Assembly: GCA_030867875.1 (NCBI GenBank)
Contig: JAOWCC010001589.1
Location: 83,971,537 to 84,035,536, forward strand
DNA: 64,000 nt
Direction: 5' to 3'
Origin: Actinernus sp. WN-2022
Lineage: Eukaryota > Cnidaria > Anthozoa > Actiniaria > Actinernidae
The position numbers and the translations under genes were made by a program. The notes under the pieces were generated by a model, which saw only the letters and a list, made by a program, of their open reading frames with translations, made no database searches and had not been told where the DNA came from. Positions 31,400-42,830 of the stretch are shown piece after piece (position 1 is the first letter of the stretch; each line of letters starts with the position of its first letter).

Positions 31400-31476
31400 A
31401 TGCCGCATCCGGGGGATCAAACCTGGGTCACAGACATGAGAGGGAAACGTACTTAACCACTGCGCCACTCTGGCTC
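31400..31476 (-). repeat. tRNA-derived SINE or tRNA relic
   Basis: The minus strand has A box AGTGGCGCAGTGGTTAAG and B box CAGGTTTGATCCCCC about 35 bp apart. The head looks like a serine- or leucine-type tRNA with an enlarged variable region. It lies in lectin intron 3. Confidence 0.55.
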
Positions 31477-31533
31477 TAAGCATGTAAAGTTCTGTAGCCT
31501 CACTACTAAGGCCGTAAGTGACAATTTACTTAC

Positions 31534-31926
31534 TCTCACAAATGAATCCGTGCTTCTTGTTACATGGCACATCGTTCAAATGCCATCCGTTCCAGGCTGC
31601 ATCCCATTTGTGCGCATTCAACAGGTTTCCACAACGTCCGTCACAACTCGGCTCATGTGGTCCCCACAAGTGTGTGTTCACCCGTCTGCCGTTAACATAG
31701 TGCCAGCCGAAATACCGAACGTTGTAATGGCCAACATACGGGAATTGTTTCTTATCTGCACTGAGATGCGGTGCGAGAGCGTTGATCTGTGATCTGCCCA
31801 TTAGTACAGCAAGTCGCCCGTGTTCCTTTTCACAGGTTTTCAATGCATTTATCCAAGTCATCTTCCTGTTAAGGTGTAACTTATAACAACTGTTTCCAAT
31901 GAATTGAAAACAGGCAGGACATGGAT
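31534..31926 (-). CDS. Multi-CTLD lectin, exon 3 (second CTLD)
   Basis: This 393-bp exon has acceptor TTTTCTTGCAG and donor GTAAGT, both phase 1. The CTLD starts PCPACFQFIGNSCYKLHL and continues MTWINALKTC, INALAPHLSADKKQFPYVG, WHYVNGRR, WGPHEPSCDGRCGNLL, WNGWHLNDVPCNKKHGFIC. An extra cysteine pair replaces residues around the EPS loop (EPSCDGRC), and an additional cysteine sits in the first hairpin. It is the most diverged of the four domains, which suggests a different ligand or none. The exon is the same length as exon 4, pointing to origin by tandem exon duplication. Confidence 0.9.
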
Positions 31927-33993
31927 CTGCAAGAAAACAACCAAGATTTAACTTTACCTCACAGATAACTTTACCTCACAGTTGATCGTTTAAGAGGCCA
32001 ATTGAGATGGTACATAACTTGCATGGTCCTGCTATTGTTTGTTTCATCATTGTTCTACACTTTTGAAAACAATGATTACATTTTCGTTGTTTCCTTAATT
32101 CCCATGGACCTTATTCACACGCCGGCCATGTTTAATCCCAGGAGTATAAAAACCTTTGTTTTACACGCGTGAACTCGTTCTGAAACTGCCCAGTACGAGG
32201 CTACACGTGGGAAATCTGTTGTTTCAAGCCAACATGGCCGCCGTGATTGGTATGCCGGCAGACATGGGCTTTTGTCACAAGGCACACAATAACTCCGCTG
32301 TTAAATAGGCCTTATGCATGATACCTATACTACCAGAATTTTATTTTGTTATTCTAATTTAGACCATCGATTGTCTTGGTATTCTCAGAGGAAAGGAAAT
32401 CTTGGTGATGATCACAAAAGCATGACATCACCATGCATTTTAAGGCGTACAAGTATTTATGGCCTGCATTATTTTTTCTTTAAATATTGTACATGGCATA
32501 AATTCTTAGCATCAAAGTTTTATTTCGTATAATTATTTTGCTGTACTCCAACCCGCGACTTATGATGATAAAATACAACCACAAAGTGGGGACGCTATAA
32601 AATAAATATAATGTAACAAAATCTATATGATTTACATAATGCTAAAATTGGCTTAAACTTAATAGAATAATGTCAAAAATAGTTTTAAATATTATGTCAA
32701 AATGCTAAAATAGACTAAACACTTATATGTATTTATAATATAACCCAGATAGTACGAGCGCTCTGATACGGGCTTATAGACTCAAAAATATATGGTCTAT
32801 TGTGTCAGAAAACACATAGAAATCGGCACACTGCTTGCGTTGTGTTGTAGTTATATCATAAAAGCAATAGACCACACATTTCAATGTGTTTACTGGCGAA
32901 ATAAAGCACTTGGGAAATGATAGATTAATTTATGACCAGTCCCTTAGAAGCGTTTAAAACTTTCATGTCATTTCTTTGCATTTCTTATTGGCTTAATATG
33001 AGTATATGGTCAGGGTCGGACCATTAGATATGGGATAAGGAGTTGAAGAATTAAAAAAAAAAATGAAACAAATAATAAATTCAGCAAATACATATTTTCA
33101 CAAAGCATAGCTTGTTTGACCAAAATATAAAAAGAAAATTTCAAGCAAGTTAAGGCCTGGTTTCTTTAACTCATTTAACTCGAAAGCCTAGCAGCTATAC
33201 TTTGACCACTACGCACATCTAACCTAGCTCATTAAATTTAATAGCTTATATTTGTAAATTATATTTTTTTAAGTAAAAATAGTGCAAAATAAATGAATCT
33301 GAATCTTAATAGATAAAGTCATTTAGGTGAAATGCGGTTGCGAGGATAATATATGAATAGAAAGTAACCCTGATTAAATATTCCTCTTCCAGCAGTGTTT
33401 TAGACCACGCTTAGAAAACATGACTCACGTAAAGATAATGACATCTCAAGGGTACAAAAAAGTCGCGTGACCTATTTTTCATATTTTCGCCTTAATAATT
33501 CGTTAACGATACATTGCAGTAATATTTTCTAAGCCGAAATAGGTAAAAGGCTTTAACCTTAACAACATCCACTCATTATCCTCACTGTTTCTGTTAATCT
33601 CGGAGCCTAGCCGCGTTTTTGATTGACTGATTTCGTGGTCTAAGTCACGTGACATAGCACGTGACACGTTTTACTCCACGCAAATGACGATATATGTTAT
33701 CGTGATAAAGGTGGCGCACTTACCGTACTCGGTAGTACTCAAATATGGAAAACAGTTTTTACCCGAAATTTGATCCCTGAACCAGGCCTTCACATGTTGT
33801 GATTCGTCCCTCGCACGTTATGGTAAAATTGATTACTGCTATCGACGTACATCCTACAAAATCGTAGTCTGAGAAATATCCCGGTTTTGTTCCTTTTCCA
33901 AATCCGTCTCTGTGGAGTGGGACTTACTGTAACATATTATGTTTACTTATAGCTTTTAAGTTCTTCGTTTATCTATTTTCATAATCTACTTAC
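31927..33993. other. Lectin intron 2, gene-free
   Basis: AT-rich intron. Two CACGTGAC motifs lie at 33645-33668 (GTCACGTGACATAGCACGTG). I see no gene or well-bounded repeat. Confidence 0.45.
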
Positions 33994-34380
33994 TCTGACA
34001 AATGAACCCGTGCTTGCTGTTACATGGCTCATCGTTGAATTGCCATCCGTTCCATTTTCGGTCCCATGCGTGCGCATTCAGCAAGACTCCACAAGTTCCG
34101 TCTCCACTCGGCTCATTTGGTCCCCACAGGTGTATGTTCACCGGGTCGCCGTTAACATATCGCCAGACTCCTTTATTTTTCTCAAAGCCAACTTGCGCAT
34201 ATCGAGTGGCATTAAGATGTGCCACGAGAGCGTCGATCTGCGATTTGGTCTTCAGTATGGCAAGCTGTCCAAGATCCTTTGCACACAAGGCTTTGGCCTC
34301 ATGCCAAGTGACAGCTGGACTGAGGCTGATTTTATAACAATCTCCTCCAATCGATTGAAAACCGGCAATACATGTTGTAT
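33994..34380 (-). CDS. Multi-CTLD lectin, exon 2 (first CTLD)
   Basis: This 387-bp exon has acceptor TATATCAG and donor GTAAGT, both phase 1. The domain starts TTCIAGFQSIGGDCYKISL and continues VTWHEAKALC, LVAHLNATRYAQVGF, WRYVNGD, WGPNEPSGDGTCG, LLNAHAWDRKWNGW, FNDEPCNSKHGFIC. EPS and FND occupy the calcium-site positions. It follows the signal-peptide exon directly, so it would be the N-terminal domain of the mature protein. Of the four domains it has the most regular hydrophobic core. Confidence 0.9.
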
Positions 34381-34460
34381 CTGATATAATAATAATAACC
34401 AAGTGTTAGTTCAGTATGATACAGCTCCTTTCCGATTGTGCTAACATTTGTTTGGTATAA

Positions 34461-34710
34461 TAGAGCGGATTTCAATTGAGTGTCGGAAGTGTTTTGGTTT
34501 TGCGTTTACTAAGATCTCCTATTGCCTGAGAAAACCAACCAATCAGAATCCAAAGTAAAACCAAATGCAAATTGTTTTGGTTTTGCTTTGGTTTGTTATT
34601 GGTTCACAGGGAAGCCATTTATGAGTTACTTGTGATTACTCGCTCCTATGATTGGCTGGCTGTGGGTAATTTGCGTTTGGTTTTACTACACTCAATTGAA
34701 AACTGCTCTA
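34461..34710. mobile_element. 250-bp TA-flanked MITE (mariner-like)
   Basis: The ends TAGAGCGGATTTCAATTGAG and CTCAATTGAAAACTGCTCTA are inverted repeats bounded by TA on both sides. The interior has further inverted GGTTTTGCGTTTA-like blocks. A TA target duplication is typical of Tc1/mariner. It lies in lectin intron 1. Confidence 0.8.
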
Positions 34711-35875
34711 GTCCAGATTCGCAATCAAGAATTACCACTGGAAACACACGCATTACTCAACATTGACCTCATCTAGATGATAAATATTCATCAATATCAG
34801 AGGCAAGATGCGTTCATTCCTATACTACGCAACACGCCCAACGCGTACAAAATCATAATAACACTACAACTAGTGGAGTGTGACAGTGCCGGATGCCTGG
34901 TGGACAGCAGCAAACGGTTTCTTTAATAAACTACGGTATTACAAATCATTACATAGTTCTAATATTACAAAATCATAATATTTAACAGGGATTTAACAGG
35001 ACATGAAGGAATAGAGAAAACATTCCATAACCACACATCATCCTAAACGGATGGTTGCACAATCAAATGACGTAATCACATGATAATAAATAGCTTTTCA
35101 CATGCTTAAATCAAATAATACCGAAAAATCGATATCTAAAGAAAATAATGTACGTTGCCCGGTACGAAAAACCATCGTAAAAAACCACGTCTTGCTACGT
35201 GGAAAAACTTCTGGAAACGTACTCCTCGACCGAATGCAATCGTACAAGCATCCGAGGGCTAAAGCCAAAATGGTTATATCTTGATGAATAATAATTTAAA
35301 ACATTTGAAACTAAAGTTTGGCTGACTTGTGGCTGTCCAGCAAGCGAGAGAAAGAATTCTAAACTGATTGGTCTTTATATACCTCAAATATGAATGTTAA
35401 ACATATGTACAAGAAAAGAACTAATGAACTATCACTTAAGTGATAAACAAATACTGATGAGCTACGTGCCGTAATGAAGACGCTTTCCAACTCACTTTGC
35501 ATGTTACGTTGGAAAGCCTCTATTATTCACCGTACTCTGTGTAGTTTCTGCACCTTCTCGCTGGTGTTTGTGAACATTTTGCATCAGAATGAGACTAACG
35601 TTGAGTAAATGCGTCTGTAGTCATCGCATCCAGCGGTAATTTTGAATGAAAAATGGGCCTACAAAACGAGCATTTAAATAAAATAAATGCTTTTCAAATC
35701 AGTATTGTTATCATTTTTCTCTTCTTTTAGGAGCATAAAACTGGGAAGTGTTAATTTACCTTACTTATATAGATTTTTTTACCGGAAAATCATGAAATTT
35801 GAGTCGGTATAGAAAAGCAATGGTAACTCATGACAATCTAGTGAGACTGAGAAACTTGAGGTCGACGTGGGACCA
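34711..35875. other. Lectin intron 1, gene-free part
   Basis: No supported gene. A 60-codon open stretch at 35102-35284 has no motif and is not called. Confidence 0.4.
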
Positions 35876-36012
35876 ACGATTTTACGTCCTTATCCGAGAA
35901 GAAGTAAGTAAGTAAGTGACTTTATTTAAGTGTCAATGTATTTAGCTTTGCAGCTAATTGGGGACACCAGTCCTACATGTACGATTTTACGTCCTTGACC
36001 GAGAAGACGTAA
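35876..36012 (-). mobile_element. Short LINE 3' end with 32-bp target duplications
   Basis: A 73-bp fragment (35908-35980) carries TTAAATAAAGTCACTTACTT on the minus strand, the polyadenylation-like motif and microsatellite tail of a LINE. It is flanked by 32-bp direct repeats (35876-35907 and 35981-36012, 29 matches) beginning ACGATTTTACGTCCTT. This is a severely 5'-truncated insertion. Confidence 0.75.
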
Positions 36013-36029
36013 AGATCTAACAGTTTACT

Positions 36030-36262
36030 GTATTATGTAAGGGCAGCACCTTCTACTCAGTTATTTTCAGATCCTGAGTGTCGGTCGGCCGGGGTTTGAC
36101 TCACGACCTCCAACTCGACAGACCCGGCGCTTAACCACTGAGCTAACCGGGAGGCGGTGAAGGTCTAACCATTTGCACTTTGGGAACGACATTGTATCAC
36201 AAAGCGGGCAGTACCTTCCATGCAGTTATTTTAAGACCCTGAATGTTGGTCTGGCCGGGGTT
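36030..36262 (-). repeat. tRNA-derived SINE, one and a half copies
   Basis: The minus strand from 36160 has A box GGTTAGCTCAGTGGTTAAG and B box GAGTCAAACCCCGG. Its tail (36044-36090, GGGCAGCACCTTCTACTCAG) is repeated at 36204-36262, where a second copy starts at its B box (GGCCGGGGTTTGAACACG). The second copy lacks an A box. Confidence 0.65.
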
Positions 36263-37916
36263 TGAACACGCGACGAATCCTTTTCAAAATAATGTTGTTG
36301 TTAACTTGGCCAATTTATCATATAATAATGTAGTAGATTCTTTTTTGGAAAATATATTACCATTACACTCTTTTTTGCATTTTTCCAAGGTTTGTTTGGT
36401 TGGTTGCTAGGGGCAACGGATTTGTTTAGTCATCGTTTTCGGTAAGAAATCGCCCGAAAACAAGTCTAGAAATAGTTTTTGTTTTGTTTTCATGTATTGG
36501 GTTTCTAAGAAAAGCAGTAGGGAAACTTTAAACTGTTATTTCTCTTAATAACAAATTTCACAAATATAATGAACTAGAATGAGCACTTGCTGCACAAACT
36601 GAACACATCCATAATGACTTTTTGTGTCAATAAGGCAACATTGTATATTGTTTATCAAATTTTTTAAACTATTCATCCTAAATTATATTTTCTTAGTTCA
36701 CTTTATACATTAAAGATCATTCCCTTAAATTTTAATATCCATTGAATAAAAGGGGAAGGAGCTGGGAGTATTTAGCAATAGGGCTGCCTTGCGAGGGACT
36801 TGACCACACCCCAATGGTTACCATGGCAAGATACACACATGGATTTGTCCTGTCATGTAGATATATCATATATATTAGGTTTCATTTTGCTAAAACATGA
36901 GCAGGATCGGCTGGGAAAGACCAGATCGACTTTAGCAATCTTTATATACCCAGGTTCTGCACCCGCGGTTTACTTGAGAATCAAGATGGCATCCTCTTGA
37001 AGTGACTGCGAAGGGAGTGATGCTGAAAGTGAAACGCTACAAGAGCACACTCAGCAAACAGACAAATGGGCCAGTAGGCGCTGATCGTATACTGACAGAC
37101 TTTTATTAACACCTTTTGAAAATTCTGGTATAATTTTGGCATAATTTCGACAAAAAGAACAGTTTTACAAGTTAACAAAATTAACATAGACCTATACATC
37201 AACAAACGTAATCATTAATAATTTAAAACAAAGATTAATAGATGTTCAAATCCAAAATTCGGATAGTGAGCAGAAACATGATAATAACCGGAAAAAAAAC
37301 AAGGTAACAAATTAAGATGTTATCGAACATTCAAATATAAACATGAACTTGAAAATTATCTGTTAAATATTAAGAACGTGAAGCATCGAATTGAGCTAAA
37401 AATGTTGAGAATAAGTAATCATGAGCTACAAATTGAGAGGGGCAGATATGAGCGCCCATATATAAACCACTCAACGAGAGACTTTGTCCTCTTTGTAAAG
37501 CTAAATTAAAGTAGAGGATGAATAATTTTATGTTAGATAATTAGATGCACATACTACCAAGTGCCCGGCGAGAAACGACTTCTATGCCTCACTGCTGGAA
37601 AACACATTGAAAATTTCCTTACAGAAAACTCATGATGACAAAATTTTAACCCTAGCTTATACTTAAGCCAGATACCAAAATTGCAAGCTAAAGAAGAGCA
37701 GCTAAAATACCATATCGGATTGCCTTACAATTAGATCCCACATTATAAGTAACTTGCCACCTGTTTCCACAATTAATTAAGGTAACATACATTACCCTAT
37801 AACAAGACTTAGTACGCATCTACTTACTAGTCATTATTTATTTATTGGATACAATCACTGATGTAAACAGTAATGTGCCAATAAACTTCTTCTGTCTGTC
37901 TGTCTGTCATCACTGT
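36263..37916. other. Lectin intron 1, gene-free part
   Basis: AT-rich. A GTTGC...GCAAC dyad at 36403-36417 resembles an RFX X-box but may be chance. A TCTG microsatellite of four units lies near 37890. Confidence 0.4.
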
Positions 37917-38143
37917 AATGCACCAGTCAATTTCCCGTGTGCGCTTTTGCATGGATTAAACGCTGCTATTGGACAGTACATCATTATGGATGTGCCTGGG
38001 GGTGAGACATTGGCCTCATATTTCTTTGGCCCCACCGTGGGGAATTTGGATCCCTTTTTCAAAAATGTCTAATGCCCGGGGGTTGGCCGGATGGGAGGGG
38101 GGAGGGAGGTGATGGGCACTGCTGGAATTGACTGGTGCATAAT
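37917..38143. mobile_element. About 227-bp MITE with 17-bp inverted ends
   Basis: ATGCACCAGTCAATTTCC at the left is mirrored by GGAATTGACTGGTGCAT at the right. The G-rich right half and a protein-like 75-codon frame across it show no homology that I recognise. It lies in lectin intron 1. Confidence 0.65.
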
Positions 38144-38538
38144 GATTATAAACAGTATGAGTAAATCTAGAGAATTATGCATATTTTAACAGTTAAAATG
38201 TTTGTGAATGTGTCTTTAAATTTGTAAATTTACAGACATATTAGAAACAGTTTACAGACTATTTACATAGTGTTTCAAGTATGTAAATGGTGAATGTTCC
38301 AGTATAGAACTAGTGGCTTTTTTCTTATTTCTTAACTGCAAAGTCAACGAAGAAAGAATATCCTTTACCGATGGTCTGTTGCCGATATCACTAGAAAGAA
38401 AATCGCTTGCAGTTCAAATGTGTAAGGCCGCTTGTTCTGGACTTGTTTTCTATTATTTTACTTCTGTTTGATTCAATGGAGAACGAAATGCTACATTACT
38501 ATCCATCAAATTAATATTATTTATAAATAAAAGCTCAC

Positions 38539-38614
38539 CTGCTGCAACAAAACCAGAGATCATCAGGATCAAGGCGAGAATCGTCGAAGACGAAAAGGAA
38601 ACAAAGCCTGTCAT
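38539..38614 (-). CDS. Multi-CTLD lectin, exon 1 (signal peptide)
   Basis: The minus strand has ATG at 38614 with a purine at -3, then 25 codons: MTGFVSFSSS, the hydrophobic core TILALILMISGFV, and AA. The final G is followed by a GTGAGC donor (38538-38533). This is a textbook secretory signal peptide ending in a phase-1 donor, matching the phase-1 acceptors of all CTLD exons; G plus AT gives the Asp before each domain. Exons 1 to 5 total 1713 nt, 570 codons plus stop. The exon is only 76 bp of coding sequence. No transmembrane segment is seen elsewhere, so the product should be secreted, perhaps in mucus or symbiont or microbe recognition, but that role is inference. Confidence 0.75.
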
Positions 38615-38635
38615 GCCTTTAATCTTCCCCTAACA

Positions 38636-38665
38636 ATAGTAATAATAATAATAATAATACAAATA
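38636..38665. repeat. AAT microsatellite
   Basis: About eight AAT units in the presumed 5' UTR or promoter of the lectin gene. Confidence 0.8.
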
Positions 38666-39109
38666 ATTAATACAATCATTACATAATTATAGAAACTAGT
38701 ACAATTAATGAGAGATCAATAAAATGTTCATGAAAAGCTATCTTAAATAGATGTGCCTTATATAAGTAGACTCTTAAATCTAACTAATTAAAGTTACAAA
38801 GCTCAGAAACATCGAGTGTCCGATAACAGGTATTGACTGTTCGATATTACGTTGGGCTAAAGTAAACAATCAACATCGTGTTCCGCAGAAGGGATGTAGA
38901 CGCGATATCTGCAGAGTTGTGGCTATTTTGATAGAACTAACAATAGGAATATTTTGAAAACGATATATTCATTAAATTCACCACTTCTTCGACTATCATC
39001 TATGTATTTATGTCGCCGCACTGCTGCTAGATCTATGGTTCTGACAAAAAATATGGAGGTTTACAACATGAAAGGCGTTTAATAAAAAAAAAATGATCAA
39101 CTTGCTGGC
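38666..39109. other. Upstream region of the lectin gene
   Basis: This AT-rich DNA presumably holds the lectin promoter. I see no strong TATA or initiator that stands out from composition. Confidence 0.35.
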
Positions 39110-39482
39110 CGATTCTCCAGGAACTTTATTGTGCAGTTAGTCTGTTCATAGAATCCTATTCACACACAAACGGCGGATTTTAATAAAACAGACAACTCAT
39201 GATAACGTGAAACGCTAGCAGAACATTTTGCGGTGAAGCGGTACGATTCTCGGCATTTTATTTTGTAGTTTAGTCTGCTCATAGAACCTGTTCACACACA
39301 AACGGCAGAGTTACAACAACAACAACAACAACCTTTATTTACCCCAAAAACTTACAATGATATTACCAACAAAAATGAAAATGCAATGCTAGGGGTACTG
39401 GTTACGCGTTTAATGAAACAGACAACTCATCAACGAGCAGAACCTTTCGCCGTGTTGCGGACCGGTTCTCAGGCTCGAATAA
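39110..39482. repeat. About 130-bp tandem units; contains left 242-bp direct repeat
   Basis: Two diverged units share AGTCTGTTCATAGAA or AGTCTGCTCATAGAA, CACACACAAACGGC and AAACAGACAACTCAT. The second is interrupted by a LINE 3' tail (ACAACAACAACAACAACC TTTATTTACC, about 39313-39403). Positions 39241-39482 are repeated at 40890-41131 with only three differences. Confidence 0.8.
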
Positions 39483-40104
39483 TAGTCAAGGGAAATTGTG
39501 GTTCGAGGTCAAACAAATTGCAACAGAATTTTTCTCACCGTGCTGTAGTTAGGGTTGTTGTCCTAAACAGCATACTAAAAGTACCAAAGAATCCCATTGG
39601 TGGAACTTGACTAAATTCAAATTTGAAAATTTCGTACTTTTTCCACAGGGATCCCGAGTTTAGAAAATTGAAAAGCCTAAAAACACGTAAAATTTTGCAG
39701 TTTTATTTTACAATAGTTGCATATTTCAGCAAAAAGTTGGATGTCTTTCTTCAAACAACGTTTCTATCGAGCCAATGCTCCATTATGCACGGTAATGCAA
39801 CCTCGTTCCACAGGGTACCCACGTCAGTAAAAGTGATTTTTATAGCAAAATAAACTATTCATTGATATTTTTCTCTATATTTAACTCAAGATGTTCAGTA
39901 AAAGTGGACGCGAGATTTTTCCTTCATTTCGTTTCATCTTTTTGTGATATTTTTGTGCGTGAAAGAACTCAAGAATATATTGATATTGTAATAATATATA
40001 TGTGGAGGTATTATCTTGTTGTCTTTTTGATGTATCTCGCTTGTTTATATTTGTTTGAATCCCGTAGTCTGTAGTCTCGTCGCGTTTAAACGTCGTCCAA
40101 TCCT
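39483..40104. other. Gene-free stretch between the direct repeats
   Basis: AT-rich, with no coding region recognised; it lies downstream of the PIN/CXC pseudogene in that gene's direction. Confidence 0.4.
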
Positions 40105-40889
40105 TCATCAAGGTCTGGGGCATTCGTGTTCATGCAACTTTCACCTTTGCATACTCCACATACGGAAGAGCATTCAAGCCCATGCTTCTTGCAGGAGCAT
40201 CTTTGGGTGTTGTTATCTTTTTGCAGTTGCACCGAATGATTTCTAATAGAGTCTCGTGTGCTGGAGGAATATCTGTGCGGATTGGTAGCAGCTTGCCATC
40301 AGTAAGCATCCATCCCCAGTCTTGGGGCTGCAACTGGTTGCCTTTCCAGTCTTGCACTTGCAAGTACACTCTAAGGCTATGAAAGCTGGCTGCTGAACTC
40401 GTAGGGGGTAGATTCTCCGGCTGCAGACTTGCGTTTCCTGTTGCGACCTTCTGGCAAAATCTCGTGTAACGCAAAGAATTCAGACTTTCAGCCGCTGACT
40501 CAGCATTATATAGGTGCAGCAATGCCCTTTCACCCGCAGCGATAATTTCCTCTTTTGTGGCATCGGCGCGGTTAAAGACGCTCGCTTGCTTTCAGCTTCT
40601 TCAGTGGAACGCCCTTTCCGATGCCATGGACTCTAGAGGTCGTATCACAACCTGGAAGCGCGTGTACAAACAAGATGTTCGAACATACGTCACGACCAAG
40701 CGCAGCCTTTGTCTTCTTGATATTCCACACTTTCCGGGTCTTGTCTCGTTGTCTTGTCTGAAGAACAGGTCTTAGCCGTCCATCTCTCCGTGATACAACA
40801 GAAGTACTAGCAGGTCGGTGTCATCGCCGATGAGGACGGAAGTATCAGTTCTTGCCCTTGCAATTGCAGTGTTGACGATCAGTACATCA
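40105..40889 (-). pseudogene. PIN-domain plus CXC-domain protein, truncated and frameshifted
   Basis: The minus strand starts DVLIVNTAIARAR, then VLIGDDTDLLVLLLYH, the acidic motif of a PIN/FEN-like nuclease. After a stop (40774-40772) and a frameshift it reads KVWNIKKTKAALG, SNILFVHALPGCDTTSRVHG. A second frameshift near 40562 leads to ATKEEIIAAGERALLHLYNA, CQKVATGNASLQPENLPPTS and QDWGW. A third, near 40222, leads into RCSCKKHGLECSSVCGVC, a tesmin/TSO1-type CXC zinc-binding segment. I recall such PIN+CXC proteins as a large uncharacterised family in cnidarians, often near mobile DNA. The N-terminus is cut exactly at the right 242-bp repeat. It is a clear pseudogene. Confidence 0.75.
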
Positions 40890-41131
40890 GTACGATTCTC
40901 GGCATTTTATTTTGTAGTTTAGTCTGCTCATAGAACCTGTTCACACACAAACGGCAGAGTTACAACAACAACAACAACAACCTTTATTTACCCCAAAAAC
41001 TTACAATGATATTACCAAAAAAAATGAAAATGCAATGCTAGGGGTACTGGTTACGCGTTTAATGAAACAGACAACTCATCGACGAGCAGAACCTTTCGCC
41101 GTGTTGCGGGCCGGTTCTCAGGCTCGAATAA
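40890..41131. repeat. Right 242-bp direct repeat
   Basis: Starts GTACGATTCTCGGCATTTTA and ends TCTCAGGCTCGAATAA, the same length as 39241-39482 with three substitutions. The LINE tail inside is shared, so it predates the duplication. The pair brackets 1407 bp. Confidence 0.9.
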
Positions 41132-41153
41132 GTTTATTTTGTAGTTAGTCTGG

Positions 41154-41442
41154 CCATAGTTAATAGAGTGGAATGGTTATGAAACCCAGCGACCTTCTTT
41201 GTTATATGTCTTTGTTAGCTTTTTTCAACCGTGACCCTGCACAAAATACAATAGAAATTCCAATGTGTTAATCAATCAGCCAATAGAAACGTGTGAGTTC
41301 AGTCGTTCAGGGGACGCTAATGAACTATGACCCTGCACAATCTTTTGTCTTGCCCCCTTCCAACATAAATCGCAGCGCCTTTGTTAGCCCCTTTGAAGTT
41401 TGCCGGGTTTCATAACCAGTCCACTCTATTAACTATGGTCTG
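41154..41442. mobile_element. About 289-bp MITE with 5-7 bp target duplication
   Basis: CCATAGTTAATAGAGTGGAA...GGTTATGAAACCC at the left is mirrored by GGGTTTCATAACCAGTCCAC...TAACTATGG at the right. TCTGG (or TCTGGCC) is found on both outer sides. Internal direct repeats ATGACCCTGCACAA and GTGACCCTGCACAA occur. It sits in a third copy of the 130-bp unit. Confidence 0.8.
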
Positions 41443-42019
41443 GCCAATCCCGAGATCAAAGCGTTTAAACGAACGATTAAATTAAGCGTTCGAATCACAC
41501 ATGTTATCACGGGGAGGTGCGTTCAAAGGTAAAAAGTTAGCGGGAAATGCAATCGAATGAAACTGTGTATTTGAAAGTTCATGGGTTTTCTTTCTTTTTT
41601 TATTTTTTATTTTTAGTGGCTGTTAATTGGATACAAACAGTTAAACTTCCCTCCCTCAATGCTTGATTGAAAGGATTTTCAATCAGTTATTTCCCTGGAG
41701 ACTGTTTTTTACACTGTTTGTGAGTCATTTTTGCATATTTGCTTTGATTTTAAGCATCCCACATGGCCGAGAGGTTCGTTAGTTCATATCAAAATCGGCG
41801 GAAATAACTCCGGCCCGGAAAAACGAATGTAAAGTCTTACCGTGACACAGCCCCTTTAACATTTGCTCTAAGAGCATAGAAGCTCATCTAGAGCCGAGCT
41901 TATGTTAAATAAATTACAATGATATAGCCGCGTTACAGGTCAGACGATAATAATAATAGTTGTTGGAGTTGAGTACACGTATATAAATGATTAGCAAAAA
42001 TAATTAAAAACAATCATAA
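41443..42019. other. Gene-free region
   Basis: AT-rich; probably includes the 3' UTR of the adjacent LINE remnant. No feature stands out. Confidence 0.4.
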
Positions 42020-42643
42020 TCAAAAACGGTTCGATTGGACAATAAATGAATGGACGCATACAAAGAGGTTTACATTGGTATTATAATCAAGCCCTGGAAC
42101 ACCGTAAAGGAACCAGTCGACTTTCTTTTTATCAGATGCGGACAGCCATTTAGGTCCAATTATTTGTGCAGCGGAGGCAAATAAAGTGTCACGCAGAGCA
42201 GCAAAAGTGTCACATTTAAGAAAATAATGTTTAGTGTTTTCAATGGGAGCACCACAACTAGTACATGCAGGTAATGATATGCAATTCTTTGTAAAAAGGT
42301 CGTAATTTAAAGCACTATTACTTAATCTTAAACGAGTATGCAAAATTGAAGGCAATCGGTCTCCAAGATAATAGAGATAATTACGTGATGAAAAGTTATA
42401 AAACTTGGATAATTTATACTTGAAGCAGCTTAACGTTGGAGAAAGGCGTATTTCAGATGGAAGACTATTCCACAATTTAGTTGATGAAAAAACAAAATAT
42501 GTTTTGTGCCTTTCCGTACGAACAGAGGGCAGTGTGAGGTTGCTAGAGGTGCGAAGGCTATAACTCGATCTTTCACTAACCTGGACAGGACATAGATCAT
42601 TTAAGTAGGGTGGTATTACGCCAGAACCAAGCATCAAGAACAT
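42020..42643 (-). pseudogene. LINE C-terminal fragment with zinc-finger-like end
   Basis: A 207-residue minus-strand frame reads YSLRTSSNLTLPSVRTERHK, TKLWNSLPSEIRLSPTLSCF, LRLSNSALNYDLF and ends CTSCGAPIENTKHYFLKC. The CxxC...HYFLxC pattern is the zinc-knuckle-like tail found after the reverse transcriptase in some LINE clades. The polymerase domain is absent, and sequence just upstream (42644-42840) can be read only with several stops. The 5' part is therefore decayed or truncated. Confidence 0.75.
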
Positions 42644-42830
42644 TAAGAGTGCAACAAAAGGTTGTCAGAACAATACTTAATAGAGGCCTTTTGCAGCAAA
42701 CAGTCGCGTGCTGGTGATCCCCATGGGAAAGGCGTTTCCATAAATGCTGAAGGGCAAAATATTTTTGGAAAGATCGACAATCGATTAGGAATGGAAAATA
42801 GCATTTACAAACAGGTTTTGCTAATAACAC

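Noticed and set aside
33994..34384. Plus-strand frames of 111-124 codons over the CTLD exons (also at 30.3 and 31.5 kb)
   Set aside because: They mirror the conserved lectin codons on the opposite strand and have no independent features.
36403..36417. RFX X-box-like GTTGC...GCAAC dyad
   Set aside because: Five-base arms with a nonstandard spacer in AT-rich intron; chance is likely.
38560..38580. CTGATGA within lectin exon 1 as a hammerhead core
   Set aside because: It is part of the signal-peptide codons and lacks every other ribozyme element.
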